Of a stretch of DNA of 23,479 nt, positions 15,545 to 23,479 are shown piece after piece. The notes beneath the pieces were generated by a model that was not told where the DNA came from, ran no database searches, and saw only the letters and a list, made by a program, of their open reading frames with translations. The position numbers and the translations under genes are program-made. Source of the DNA: Stramentimicrobium sp964433555 (GTDB lineage: Bacteria > Atribacterota > Phoenicimicrobiia > Phoenicimicrobiales > Stramentimicrobiaceae); NCBI GenBank assembly GCA_964433555.1, contig CAYSRG010000031.1, forward strand, positions 1 through 23,479, given 5' to 3'. The stretch's first letter is position 1. Every line of letters starts with the position of its first letter.

Positions 15545-16642
15545 ATGAATAAAGATAAAAAAAGAAGAATCGCCATCCTTACCGGAGGAGGAGATTGCCC
15601 GGGTATTAATGCAGTGATTCGAGCGATTACCAAGAAGGCAATTCTGGAATATGATATGGAGGTTATCGGGATAAAAGACGGATATGAAGGATTAATTCAT
15701 AGTCAATATCGAGCTTTGAACTATGATGATGTTTCCGGGATTCTTACTTTAGGAGGCACCATACTGGGAACAACCAATAAAGCTAATCCTTTCCAATATG
15801 CAATTAAGAAAGGTAATAAACTTATATATGAAGACCTTTCCAGTGATGTTTTAAAGAATATCGATGCTTTAAAAATTGAATGCCTGGTTTGTATTGGTGG
15901 TGACGGTACACTGTGGATTTCCCATCGTTTTTATCAAGAAGGAGTCCCAATTGTAGGAGTGCCCAAGACTATTGACAATGATATCAAAGGCACCGATATT
16001 ACTTTTGGATTTAATACAGCAGTTTCCATTGCCACAGAGGGAATAGATCGTATTCATACTACTGCCCAATCTCATCATCGTATTATGATGATTGAAGTTA
16101 TGGGTCGTAAAGCAGGTTGGATTGCCCTTCATTCTGGAATAGCGGGAGGGGGAGATGTAATTCTAATTCCGGAAATTCCTTATCAGATTGATAAGATTAT
16201 AGAATATATTAATAAGAGAAGAGATACAGGACGTCATTTCAGTATTATTATCGTGGCAGAAGGAGCCAAACCGGTAGGGGGAGAAGTTGTGGTAAAAAGA
16301 GTAGTGAAAGATAGCGCTGATCAAGTTCGTTTAGGCGGAATTAGTTTTATTTTAGGTGAACAGCTGGGAAAAATGATTGATTTGGAAACTCGTTCTGTAG
16401 TTATGGGGCATTTACAGCGTGGAGGTACTCCAACACCCTTTGATCGTATTCTGGCAACTCGTTTAGGTTCCAAAGCAGTTGACCTGATTGTAGGAAAAAA
16501 TTATGGGAAAATGGTAAGTGTGCAAGGAGATCATTTAAAAGATTTCCCCTTAGAAGAGGTTGCTACAGGTCCCCGTTTAGTTCCTGCTGATCATGAGCTT
16601 ATAAAGGCAGGCCGAGAAATAGGGGTATGCTTTGGAAGTTAA
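15545..16642 (+). CDS. 6-phosphofructokinase, mixed-substrate type (ATP or PPi)
   Basis: A 365-residue glycolytic kinase that phosphorylates fructose 6-phosphate. The nucleotide loop GGGDCPG is at 14-20, GGDGT at 118-122 (catalytic magnesium-binding D120), and the catalytic TIDND at 142-146 with MGRKAGW at 186-192. Relative to E. coli numbering, position 104 is Gly, as in ATP-dependent enzymes, while 124 is Lys (PKTIDND), as in PPi-dependent enzymes. This pairing is known from group III 'mixed' PFKs and does not settle the phosphoryl donor. Length fits group III. A GATGAGGA ribosome site lies about 6 bases before the ATG. It stands alone between the EFR1 gene and the Rrf2 promoter. Confidence 0.9.
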   Translation: MNKDKKRRIAILTGGGDCPGINAVIRAITKKAILEYDMEVIGIKDGYEGLIHSQYRALNYDDVSGILTLGGTILGTTNKANPFQYAIKKGNKLIYEDLSSDVLKNIDALKIECLVCIGGDGTLWISHRFYQEGVPIVGVPKTIDNDIKGTDITFGFNTAVSIATEGIDRIHTTAQSHHRIMMIEVMGRKAGWIALHSGIAGGGDVILIPEIPYQIDKIIEYINKRRDTGRHFSIIIVAEGAKPVGGEVVVKRVVKDSADQVRLGGISFILGEQLGKMIDLETRSVVMGHLQRGGTPTPFDRILATRLGSKAVDLIVGKNYGKMVSVQGDHLKDFPLEEVATGPRLVPADHELIKAGREIGVCFGS

Positions 16643-16661
16643 AAAATCCTGGTTAAGATTA

Positions 16662-16690
16662 TTGACAAAAATGATTTTTCATTATAATAT
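16662..16690 (+). promoter_or_regulatory. promoter of the Fe-S operon
   Basis: TTGACA at 16662-16667 is a perfect -35 box. The -10 is TATAAT at 16683-16688 (spacing 15) or TAATAT at 16685-16690 (spacing 17). It reads into the Rrf2 gene and, with no clear terminator, on into nifS and nifU. Confidence 0.7.
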
Positions 16691-16692
16691 TA

Positions 16693-16724
16693 ATTACTAC
16701 GAAAAGAATAGTATTAGTAGTAAT
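16693..16724. promoter_or_regulatory. inverted repeat at the start site, candidate Rrf2 operator
   Basis: ATTACTAC (16693-16700) and its exact reverse complement GTAGTAAT (16717-16724), centres 24 bases apart, span the expected transcription start. Rrf2/IscR-type regulators usually bind dyads over or near their own promoter, so autoregulation is likely but inferred. Confidence 0.5.
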
Positions 16725-16741
16725 AAAGGAGTGTAAACTTT

Positions 16742-17218
16742 ATGAGACTATCTACGCGTTCCCGATATGGGACAAGATTGATGTTGAAGTTAGCTTTAAA
16801 TTACAGTAAAGGTCCCGTTTTTTTAAAGGACATTGCTCAGGAGGAAGAAATTTCCGAGAAATATCTGAGTCACCTGGTAATCCCACTAAGAGCAAGCGGG
16901 CTAATATATTCTTTACGAGGTGCGCACGGCGGATATCGATTAACCAAATCCCCTGCTCAAATAACTATAAAAGATATAGTTTGCACCTTAGAGGGAAATT
17001 TAAGCCCGGTTGAATGTGTAAAAAATCCCTCCATTTGTTCAAGAGTTAACGATTGTCTGGCTCGGGATATCTGGGGAACGCTTTACGAAAAAATATCTGA
17101 AACATTGGATTCAGTTACCTTAAAAGATTTATTAGATTTAAAAGAATTAAAGCAACAGTGTGCTAAAGAGGAAAGAAGCGAAGAACAGTTGGAAAAATAT
17201 AATAATTTGCCTATTTGA
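16742..17218 (+). CDS. Rrf2 family transcriptional regulator (IscR-like)
   Basis: A 158-residue DNA-binding regulator. The N-terminal winged helix begins MRLSTRSRYGTRLMLKLAL and includes LKDIAQEEEISEKYLSHLV and the wing GAHGGYRLTKSPAQIT. Three cysteines C92, C99 and C105 have spacing of 6 and 5 residues between them, close to the C92-C98-C104 [2Fe-2S] ligands of E. coli IscR, so it probably senses Fe-S cluster supply. An extra C81 and C-terminal acidic tail are present. AAAGGAG stands 10 bases before the ATG. It is first in the run rrf2-nifS-nifU, as is usual for isc/suf regulators, with a good promoter and dyad directly before it. Confidence 0.9.
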   Translation: MRLSTRSRYGTRLMLKLALNYSKGPVFLKDIAQEEEISEKYLSHLVIPLRASGLIYSLRGAHGGYRLTKSPAQITIKDIVCTLEGNLSPVECVKNPSICSRVNDCLARDIWGTLYEKISETLDSVTLKDLLDLKELKQQCAKEERSEEQLEKYNNLPI

Positions 17219-17372
17219 CTATTTGCTTGTATTGTTGAGTAATAGTTCCTCAATAGAATTGAACAGTCTAAATGCTTAAGGAGAAAAAAGAAGTCAGGAT
17301 TTTTAAGAGCTGATAGGGGGAGAGCTCCCTACTAACTTTAATTTTAAAAATAGCCTTTAGGAGAATAATTAA

Positions 17373-18572
17373 ATGGTTATGCGAAGAGTGTATATGGATA
17401 ATAATGCTACTACACCATTGCATCCGCAGGTAAAAGAAGAGATGATTAGAGCAATGGAGGTATTTGGCAATCCTTCCAGCATGCATCAATTTGGACGGGC
17501 TGCCAGGGTAATGATGAAAGAGGCAAGGGAAGCAGTAGCCTCCTTTATTGGGAGCAAACCGGAGGAAATTATTTTTACCGGTTCAGGGTCAGAAGCAAAT
17601 AATACAGTTCTCTCTATTTTAGCATGTCCCTCCAGACAATGTAATTGTTCTGGGGCAATCAAATTTAATAGAATCATTACTTCGGTTATTGAACATCCTT
17701 GTATACTGGAGACTGTAAAGTGCTTGTCAGATAGAAATATAGAGGTAAAGTATCTTAATGTAGATAAATATGGAAAGATTAGTATGGAAGAGCTGGAACA
17801 AGAGCTAAAAAAAGGACCAGCCCTGGTATCTATTATGACTGCCAATAATGAAATAGGAACTATCCAGGATATTAAGAAAATTACCAAGCTTGTACATCAA
17901 TATGAAAGCCTGATCCATACAGATGCTGTTCAGGCAGTTGGGAAGATCCCGATTAGTGTCAGTGACTTAAAAGTAGACTTTTTAACTCTCTCCGCTCATA
18001 AAATTTATGGACCCAAAGGTATTGGTGCTTTGTATATACGTAAAGATACACCATTTTGTCCTTTAATAAGGGGAGGACATCAGGAAAGTGGTCGTCGGGC
18101 TGGAACGGAAAATACTTTAGGTATAGTAGGATTTGGTAAGGCAGTAGAGATGCGCAAAGAAGAAATATCCTCTGAACATGAGAGACTGTTGCTATTTAAA
18201 GACAAGCTAAAAGAAGGAATAATGAATAAAATTGAGCATGTTTACTTTAATGGTCATCCAGAGGATTGTCTGGCTAATACTTTAAATATTTCTTTTCCCG
18301 GAGCAGAAGGCGAATCAATATTACTTTATCTTGATCTGGCGGGGATAGCAGTTTCCACCGGTTCAGCTTGTGCTTCGGGTTCGCTGGATCCATCACATGT
18401 ATTGATGTCAATAGGTATTCCTATAGAATATGCCCATGGATCTATCAGGATAAGTATGGGTAGAGATACTACTGAGGAGGATATTGATTATATGATTGGA
18501 GTATTACCGGGAATTATAAAGAGAATAAGAAGTATGTCTACAGTTGAGGCGGGAGGCATAAAAAATGAATGA
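17373..18572 (+). CDS. nifS: cysteine desulfurase NifS/IscS type
   Basis: A 399-residue PLP enzyme that takes sulfur from cysteine for Fe-S cluster building. The PLP lysine is K210 in LSAHKIYGPKG, H108 stacks on the cofactor (IEHP), and the persulfide cysteine is C333 in VSTGSACASGSLDPSHVL. This places it in class I (NifS/IscS). An odd short insertion with three cysteines (CPSRQCNC, about 85-92) sits between the second strand and IITSVIEHP; its role is unknown. AGGAG lies about 10 bases before ATG 17373; ATG 17379 is a minor alternative. The 154-base leader contains a GGGAG-AG-CTCCC dyad at 17318-17329. The stop overlaps the nifU start by 8 bases, so the two are translationally coupled. Confidence 0.93.
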   Translation: MVMRRVYMDNNATTPLHPQVKEEMIRAMEVFGNPSSMHQFGRAARVMMKEAREAVASFIGSKPEEIIFTGSGSEANNTVLSILACPSRQCNCSGAIKFNRIITSVIEHPCILETVKCLSDRNIEVKYLNVDKYGKISMEELEQELKKGPALVSIMTANNEIGTIQDIKKITKLVHQYESLIHTDAVQAVGKIPISVSDLKVDFLTLSAHKIYGPKGIGALYIRKDTPFCPLIRGGHQESGRRAGTENTLGIVGFGKAVEMRKEEISSEHERLLLFKDKLKEGIMNKIEHVYFNGHPEDCLANTLNISFPGAEGESILLYLDLAGIAVSTGSACASGSLDPSHVLMSIGIPIEYAHGSIRISMGRDTTEEDIDYMIGVLPGIIKRIRSMSTVEAGGIKNE

Positions 18573-19176
18573 TAGAATAGACTGGGTTTATTCTGAGAAA
18601 CTAAAAGAACACTTTATAAATCCTCGTAATATCCTTGAAAATGAGGATACTTACCAGGATGACGGCAAAGGGATTGTCGGAAATATGAAATGCGGGGACC
18701 AGATGTTGATAGTTATCAAAGTAGATAAAGAAAAGAGGATTATTACTGATTGTAAGTGGAAAACCTATGGTTGTGCCAGTGCTATCGCCAGCACTTCCAT
18801 CTTATCTGAAATGGTAAAAGGAATGACCCTGGAACAAGCATATCAAATTTCTCCTAAAGATATTGCCAAAGAATTAGGCGGTTTACCGGTACATAAAATA
18901 CATTGTTCAGTATTAGGTGATAAAGCCCTAAGAGCTGCTATTAATGACTATTATAGACGAAATGGCATGGAAGATAAAATTACAGAGGCAGAAGCAGGTA
19001 TAGTATGCAAATGTATGAATGTTACTGATGAAGAAATTGAAGAAGCGGTATTAGATGGTGCCCGGACTTATCTGGATTTACAGGAAAGAACTAAAGCGGG
19101 AACGGCATGTGGGCAATGTAAAGAAGATATTTTACGGCTTTTGGATAAATATACGAAAGAACATTTTGGAGAATAA
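18565..19176 (+). CDS. nifU: NifU-like Fe-S scaffold: IscU domain plus BFD-type [2Fe-2S] domain
   Basis: A 203-residue scaffold on which Fe-S clusters are built from NifS sulfur. The IscU domain (about 8-130) has ligands C43 in KCGD with D45, C70 (YGCAS) and C114 (HCSVLG); an extra C63 is present. A bacterioferritin-associated ferredoxin-like domain follows (145-190) with C148, C150, C182 and C185, as in the central region of nitrogenase-type NifU. The C-terminal Nfu domain of full-length NifU (about 285-300 residues) is absent; the protein ends FGE. Its ATG overlaps the nifS stop. This two-domain form is common in anaerobes. Followed 25 bases later by a YHS protein. Confidence 0.92.
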   Translation: MNDRIDWVYSEKLKEHFINPRNILENEDTYQDDGKGIVGNMKCGDQMLIVIKVDKEKRIITDCKWKTYGCASAIASTSILSEMVKGMTLEQAYQISPKDIAKELGGLPVHKIHCSVLGDKALRAAINDYYRRNGMEDKITEAEAGIVCKCMNVTDEEIEEAVLDGARTYLDLQERTKAGTACGQCKEDILRLLDKYTKEHFGE

Positions 19177-19201
19177 GAATAAAAAATTGGAGGTGAAGAA
19201 A

Positions 19202-19396
19202 ATGGCAGTGGATCCGGTTTGCAAGATGGAAGTTGATGAAAAGACTTGCAAGTATAAAAGTGAATATAAGGGCAAAACTTACTATTTCTGTGCTCCAGGA
19301 TGCCAAGGAGATTTTGACGAAAATCCTGAAAAGTACCTAAAAGAACCATCCGGAAGAAAAGAAAGAAAAGAACCGCCACCCTATGGAGCCTGTTAG
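19202..19396 (+). CDS. YHS-domain metal-binding protein
   Basis: A 64-residue protein that fits the YHS domain of small metal-binding modules seen in metal ATPases and hydrolases. The pattern is DPVCKMEVD at the start and YYFCAPGCQGDFDENPEKYL in the middle (C7, C30, C34). An extra C16 and a C-terminal cysteine (GAC end) are also present. ATG 19202 is preceded by GGAGGTG. It is last in the Fe-S operon, 25 bases after nifU, and closed by a strong terminator. A metal-delivery role for Fe-S building is possible but inferred. Confidence 0.85.
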   Translation: MAVDPVCKMEVDEKTCKYKSEYKGKTYYFCAPGCQGDFDENPEKYLKEPSGRKERKEPPPYGAC

Positions 19397-19403
19397 TGAA
19401 AAT

Positions 19404-19475
19404 AATTAGGATTGGGTCTGAATAGAATTAACTTAATACTTATTTCAAAGCCCAATCCTAATTTATTTTTAATTA
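19404..19475. terminator. strong terminator shared by converging genes
   Basis: A perfect 13-bp stem: AATTAGGATTGGG (19404-19416) with CCCAATCCTAATT (19451-19463), followed on the plus strand by TATTTTTAATTA. On the minus strand it is followed by TATTTTC, so it can serve the CPBP gene as well. The loop is 34 bases. Confidence 0.75.
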
Positions 19476-20382
19476 TATTTTAACGGATTTATTGATCATA
19501 ATTTTTTCCAGGGAAAAATACCGGTCATAAATCAAAAGTCCTAAATTGGCAAGGGCAAGGGCGATAAAGCCAGCCAATCCGTTTATGCCTACTGTCAGGT
19601 CATTCCCTCCCTTAATGACCATTAACGGTATACCAAAAGTTGCATTAAGAGAACCGTGAAGGATAGCTGCTGCTATAACCGATTTTGCCTTTAAGCGTAT
19701 ATAGCTGAAGATGGGTGAAAGAAGCAGTGTAAAGATAACCATCATTATAACACCGATTTAGGGATGGCTGGGGTGATTATGTCCCTGCAGTATAAGGGGT
19801 GCATGCCATAGTCCCCAAATCAGGCCAACGCAAATGGAAGATTTCCAGAATCCCAGATGAACTAATTCTCTTTGCAGGAATCCTCTCCATCCCAATTCTT
19901 CTCCAAATCCAGATACTGCATTAATGGTAACTCCCGCTATAAGTGCCTGCAATACTGCAATCCATAAAGGGTGAACTGGAAATGCTGCAGCTTGAGCTTT
20001 TATCTCTTCTATCTGTTCAGGGCTAAGAGTAGATTCCAAGTTTTCATAAAAACGGCCAGTTCCGGAGAATATTCCACGGTAGGTAAAAACAAACTAATTC
20101 CCAGAGCAATAAAAGCTATAATAACCGGGAGCAGCCATGCTATAAAAAACCACCAATTTAATTTGAAGGATATACCTAATGGTTCTTTGATGCTTTCTTT
20201 ATACATAACCTTCTGAACAATGATAGCCGCCAGCATAGGGATAAACATATATGCTGTTGCTATGATGAGTGAACCAGGCATAATCCATTTGCCACCCAGA
20301 GAAAAATAAATAAATACCAAAAGATAACTCAAGGATAAGGTTAATCCAATGAAAATAATTGCTTTCTTCGTTTTTTATTCAT
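19473..20382 (-). pseudogene. CPBP-family intramembrane protease, broken by three lesions
   Basis: Three fragments add up to one CPBP (CAAX protease and bacteriocin-processing) membrane protein. Its key motifs are SGFGEELGWRGFLQ (EExxxR), LWHAPLI and the last helix AAAILHGSLNA. ATG 20382, after GTGAGGA, starts MNKK; one base seems missing from a six-T run (20371-20376), which puts the frame out until GLTLSLSYLLVF. The next break is at an A5 run 20048-20052 (one base missing between ELAVF and ENLESTLSPEQ). A third is an in-frame TAA at 19758-19760 between GHNHPSHP and IGVIMMVIF, so no complete protein can be made. Two lesions in homopolymers might be assembly errors; the stop codon is less likely to be. 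The last fragment ends at 19473. Seen as ordinary decay of a membrane protein. Confidence 0.8.
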
Positions 20383-20545
20383 TAAAATTAGTCCTCACCC
20401 GGCAGAAAGATTATTCTTCATCCATTAAAAAGTCTTTGACGCAATTCTTTTCCATAGTAAAAATTATAGGATAGATTACTAACTCATTCAAATAAAATGT
20501 TGGTAATTATCATTGTTAAGTCATAAGAATTGAAAAGCTTAAAAA

Positions 20546-20749
20546 ATGTTGACGACAATTCGAGGTTATATCCAGATTTGTAATATGACTGCGGGGAAGG
20601 ATCATCGTACTTACGATTTAGCCCTGGCTATTCTTAATGAGGAAATTGAACATGAATCTTGGTTTTCTGAGTTCTTAGGAGAAGGACCTTCGGGTCACTT
20701 TTTGCGACGTGGTGAAACATCTCCTTTTGTATCAAAGTTTTTAAGATAA
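20546..20749 (+). pseudogene. C-terminal fragment of a Dps-like (DPSL) ferritin-like protein
   Basis: A 67-codon frame that matches the C-terminal end of DPSL/archaeal-type Dps proteins: YIQICNMTAGKDHRTYDLALAI, then NEEIEHESWFSEFLGEGPSGHF. The ferroxidase E and H residues of the last helix (NEEIEH) are present, but the N-terminal 100 or so residues, with the other iron ligands, are missing. No ribosome site precedes ATG 20546. Intact members are about 170-180 residues. Either a true truncation or the remnant of a deletion; it cannot form a four-helix ferroxidase. The C-terminal end FVSKFLR may also have drifted. Confidence 0.7.
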
Positions 20750-20806
20750 ATATATACTTTTAAAATATAGGAAGTAAATATTTACCTATAAATACTTGAG
20801 TAATTG

Positions 20807-20870
20807 AATTAGGGGCATATTTTATTATAAATATTATAATACTTGATACCCCTAATTTTTTTCTTTTTTT
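20807..20870 (+). terminator. rho-independent terminator
   Basis: AATTAGGGG (20807-20815) pairs exactly with CCCCTAATT (20849-20857), followed by a run of T. The loop is long and AT-rich. It closes the ferritin fragment and isolates the DUF2207 gene. Confidence 0.7.
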
Positions 20871-21006
20871 TCTATTATTTATAGTATAATTATTTTATAA
20901 CAATTATACTTTTATTTATATTGAAGCATAAAACTATTTTTATAGAATGTTGTGGTAATATTAATTAAAATATTTTTTATAAGATGAGGAGAGAAAAAGA
21001 AAAAGT

Positions 21007-22830
21007 TTGAATAATAAAATTCATTATAAAAGTGGTTTAATCTTTTTAATTTTACTATTTTTCTTTTTATTGTATTCTCTGGTCTTATTTGCGCAAGAAC
21101 GTAGTTTTCAGATTACTGATTACCAGGCACAAGTTCAGATTTTAGAAAATGGAGATGCCCGGATCAGCGAAATATTTACTTATGAATTTAGCGGAAATTT
21201 TAATGGTATTATTAGAAGTATAGGACTTAAGGGTTCAGATGGATTAGAATATTTTAATGCCTCTCAATATTCCCCTCAAAAAAGAACTTTAGAAACAACC
21301 CAGGAAATCGAAGACGGAATGACTACCTTTCGTATTTATGATCAGTCTTTTAATGAAAGAAAATCCTTTCTGTTAGAATATCAGCTAAAGAATGTAATAA
21401 CAAAATATAATGATATTGCTGAGTTTTACTGGAAATTTTTTGACCATACCAATACCTCACCCATTGAGCAATTAAAAATTGAGGTTTTTTTCCCCAATAG
21501 AACTGTTTTTAAAGATGAGTTAAGAGTATTTGGTCACGGACCCTCCCATGGTCAGGTATCAATCGAAGATCAGGGAGTTGTGCTCTATAAAGTAGATGGT
21601 TTTCCATCCGGCGAAATGATGGAAGCCAGAATTCTCTTTCCTATTTCCTTAGTTCCCAATGCCCGCAGAGTAATTAATGAAGAACAGTTGGAAAAAATTA
21701 TGGAAGAGGAATTAAACTGGGTTAAAGGTTCTGAGCGGCAGCAAAATTTAATTATTTTAGGTCTGGTGTTTATACCATTAATTATTATTTTAAACATTAT
21801 TATGGCTATCCGGCTTTATTTTAAATATGACCGAGAACTAAAACCGGAAATGCAGTTAGATTATTATCGGGAATTACCGGATGATATTACCCCGGCAGTT
21901 GTAAGCCAGTTGATGAGTATCCAGGGAGCCACTACCAAAGATATAATGGCTACCTTAATGGATCTGACCAGAAAAGGTTATTTAAAAATTGAAGAAGAAA
22001 CGGTTGGAAGGAAGAAGAATTATCGTTTTATACTATTAAAAAAAGAGACAGATTCTCTCAAGCAGCATGAAGAAAACCTAATTGTCTGGCTGTTTTATAC
22101 TATTGGAAACGGAGAATCAGTTTCTTTACAAGAAATTGAAGGTTATGCCAAATCAACTGCCAAATCCTCCTGGACCCAGGGCTCTTTTTATAATCAGTAT
22201 ATCCAGTGGCAGAAAACCGTAAAAGATGAATTTAAAAAGTATAATTATTTTAATGAATCAAAACCAGGATTAAAGGCTGCTGTAAAGATAGTCTTGAGTG
22301 AGTTGGCTTTTGTTTTGGTATTAATGTTAATAGCTATTTTATTAGGGATGCCCTGGTATATATTGATACCGCTGTTGTTTGCAGTTGGCATAACAGGGGT
22401 AGGATTGATTGTTTATGGCGCAATGATTAGAAAAAAGACCCAGACTGGAGTTAATGAATATAACAAGTGGATGGCTTTTAAGAGGTTTTTGCTGCATTTC
22501 AGTAATATGAAAGATTATGAGATACCTTCTCTGGTGATCTGGGAACATTATCTGGTCTATGCCATATCTCTGGGTATTGCCGAAAAAGTAATTGCCAAAT
22601 TAAGACCAGTACTGGCTAATCAAGACATTAATGTGAGGAATTCTGCCCTACTTTATCACATGACCAGTCAGAATGGGCAATTAAATGCAACCACTTTCCG
22701 TTCTTTTGATAGAGCATTTAGCAATGCTTTTGTTCAGGTTAAGCCCTCCACTGGTTCCGGTGGAGGATTCTCCTCTGGAGGTGGAAGAGGAGGAGGGGGA
22801 GGAGGTGGCGGTAGAGCCGGCGCCTTCTGA
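21007..22830 (+). CDS. DUF2207-family membrane protein with glycine-rich tail
   Basis: A 607-residue membrane protein of the DUF2207 family, common in bacteria as a partner of LemA. Residues 9-29 form a signal/anchor segment, and 31-240 an extracytoplasmic beta-rich domain (start FQITDYQAQVQILENGDARI). A membrane segment lies at about 248-271, a cytoplasmic region with a possible winged-helix-like fold (TAKDIMATLMDLTRKGYLKIEE style, around 305-335) follows, then two membrane segments at about 432-448 and 450-474. The last 25 residues are nearly all glycine and serine, with GGGF and RGGGGG units. It starts with TTG 21007; GAGGAGAG about 14 bases before it is the only ribosome site in place. 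It is 42 bases before lemA and probably cotranscribed. Confidence 0.85.
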   Translation: MNNKIHYKSGLIFLILLFFFLLYSLVLFAQERSFQITDYQAQVQILENGDARISEIFTYEFSGNFNGIIRSIGLKGSDGLEYFNASQYSPQKRTLETTQEIEDGMTTFRIYDQSFNERKSFLLEYQLKNVITKYNDIAEFYWKFFDHTNTSPIEQLKIEVFFPNRTVFKDELRVFGHGPSHGQVSIEDQGVVLYKVDGFPSGEMMEARILFPISLVPNARRVINEEQLEKIMEEELNWVKGSERQQNLIILGLVFIPLIIILNIIMAIRLYFKYDRELKPEMQLDYYRELPDDITPAVVSQLMSIQGATTKDIMATLMDLTRKGYLKIEEETVGRKKNYRFILLKKETDSLKQHEENLIVWLFYTIGNGESVSLQEIEGYAKSTAKSSWTQGSFYNQYIQWQKTVKDEFKKYNYFNESKPGLKAAVKIVLSELAFVLVLMLIAILLGMPWYILIPLLFAVGITGVGLIVYGAMIRKKTQTGVNEYNKWMAFKRFLLHFSNMKDYEIPSLVIWEHYLVYAISLGIAEKVIAKLRPVLANQDINVRNSALLYHMTSQNGQLNATTFRSFDRAFSNAFVQVKPSTGSGGGFSSGGGRGGGGGGGGRAGAF

Positions 22831-22872
22831 GGCACAATTTTTTATCATAGATTTAAAAAAAGGAGTAATCAT

Positions 22873-23415
22873 ATGAATTTTATTTTAATCTTTTTAGTAC
22901 TTATCGCTATGTGGATTGTGGTAACATATAATAGTCTGATTTCCTTAAGAGCAAGAGTGGATAACGCTTGGGCTCAGATTGATGTTCAACTTAAGAGAAG
23001 ATTTGACCTGATACCCAATCTAGTAAATACCGTCAAAGGGTATGCTCAACATGAGAAAGAAACACTGGAAAAAGTGACTGAAGCGAGAACCAAATACATG
23101 TCTGCTCAAACTCCTGACGAAAAAATGGAGGCAAATTCACAATTAGCAGGAGTTTTAGGCAGGTTATTTGCAGTGGCAGAAAGTTATCCTGATTTAAAAG
23201 CCAATGCCAGTTTTCTTGATTTGCAAAACCAGCTCAAAGAAACCGAAGACAAGATTGGCTTTTCAAGACAGTTTTATAATGATACAGCGATGAAGTACAA
23301 TGTAGGCATAGCCAGAGTTCCCACATCCATTATAGCCAGCATCTTTGGCTTCAAAGGCCGTCCTTACTTTGAAACAGAGAGTGAAAGCAGAGAAAGAGTA
23401 GAAGTCAAATTCTAA
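22873..23415 (+). CDS. lemA: LemA family protein
   Basis: A 180-residue LemA protein: one N-terminal membrane anchor (residues 2-20) and a coiled helical outer part. The family pattern is clear: YNSLISLRARVDNAWAQIDVQLKRR, DLIPNLVNTVKGYAQHE, AVAESYPDLKANASFLDLQ and the ARQFYND-like FSRQFYNDTAMKYN. AAAGGAG stands about 6 bases before the ATG. DUF2207-LemA pairs recur widely; the process is unknown, with envelope or quality-control roles proposed. Sequence after 23415 to the window end holds no further feature. Confidence 0.95.
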   Translation: MNFILIFLVLIAMWIVVTYNSLISLRARVDNAWAQIDVQLKRRFDLIPNLVNTVKGYAQHEKETLEKVTEARTKYMSAQTPDEKMEANSQLAGVLGRLFAVAESYPDLKANASFLDLQNQLKETEDKIGFSRQFYNDTAMKYNVGIARVPTSIIASIFGFKGRPYFETESESRERVEVKF

Positions 23416-23479
23416 AAACATGTTAGAGAACCGTTGTACTAGCTCAATAACTCGGTAACTTTTTCCAGCTTCTCATAAG

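Noticed and set aside
17318..17329. GGGAG-AG-CTCCC dyad before nifS as a T-box or riboswitch
   Set aside because: No conserved T-box or SAM riboswitch features are present; the loop is only two bases.

Overview
This is an AT-rich bacterial chromosome segment, by eye about one third G+C, except for one three-gene block near 2786-5769 that is close to half G+C. The gene set suggests an anaerobic, probably fermentative bacterium: a mixed-type phosphofructokinase, a flavodoxin-ferredoxin fusion, an Rrf2/NifS/NifU Fe-S cluster operon with a bacterioferredoxin-like domain, TRAP transport, and several lipoproteins. Genes and spacing resemble low-GC anaerobes such as Clostridia/Halanaerobia or Atribacterota. 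There is no rRNA or other phylogenetic marker in the window, so the phylum is not settled.

Layout. 132-2292: an MGT-type glycosyltransferase and a YhcH/NanQ-type sugar anomerase, with a 526-base gap between them that carries a good promoter. 2786-5769: a complete TRAP transporter in the unusual order P-M-Q, with a long hairpin between the binding-protein gene and the large membrane subunit; its base composition suggests horizontal acquisition. 5788-6900 (minus): a MOT1-type molybdate/sulfate transporter. 6971-7820: a REP-associated Y1 transposase (RAYT) framed by a perfect 19-bp inverted repeat. 7851-8573: mostly non-coding ground with a terminator, a candidate cyclic-di-GMP-I (GEMM-like) RNA and weak or decayed reading frames. 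8574-11410: two lipoprotein genes, separated by twin terminators; the second ends in a striking 14-cysteine tail. 11872-14320: RsgA GTPase, a degenerate GIY-YIG-like protein on the minus strand, and a Dph6-like PP-loop protein. 14535-16642: an EFR1-type flavodoxin/ferredoxin fusion and phosphofructokinase. 16742-19396: an Fe-S operon (Rrf2 regulator, cysteine desulfurase, NifU scaffold) followed by a small YHS metal-binding protein. 19473-20749: two broken genes, a CPBP membrane protease with three lesions and the C-terminal end of a Dps-like ferritin. 21007-23415: a DUF2207 membrane protein and LemA.

Functional themes. The clearest pathway unit is Fe-S cluster assembly: NifS supplies sulfur, NifU is the scaffold, and the Rrf2 protein has three cysteines suited to sensing the cluster. 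The flavodoxin-ferredoxin gene and RsgA (zinc site) are metal or Fe-S users nearby. The TRAP block and YhcH may serve sugar or sugar-acid uptake, but the substrate cannot be read from sequence alone. No CRISPR array, tRNA or rRNA was seen. The least explained elements are the GEMM-like RNA upstream of the lipoproteins, the Cys-rich lipoprotein and the RAYT cassette.
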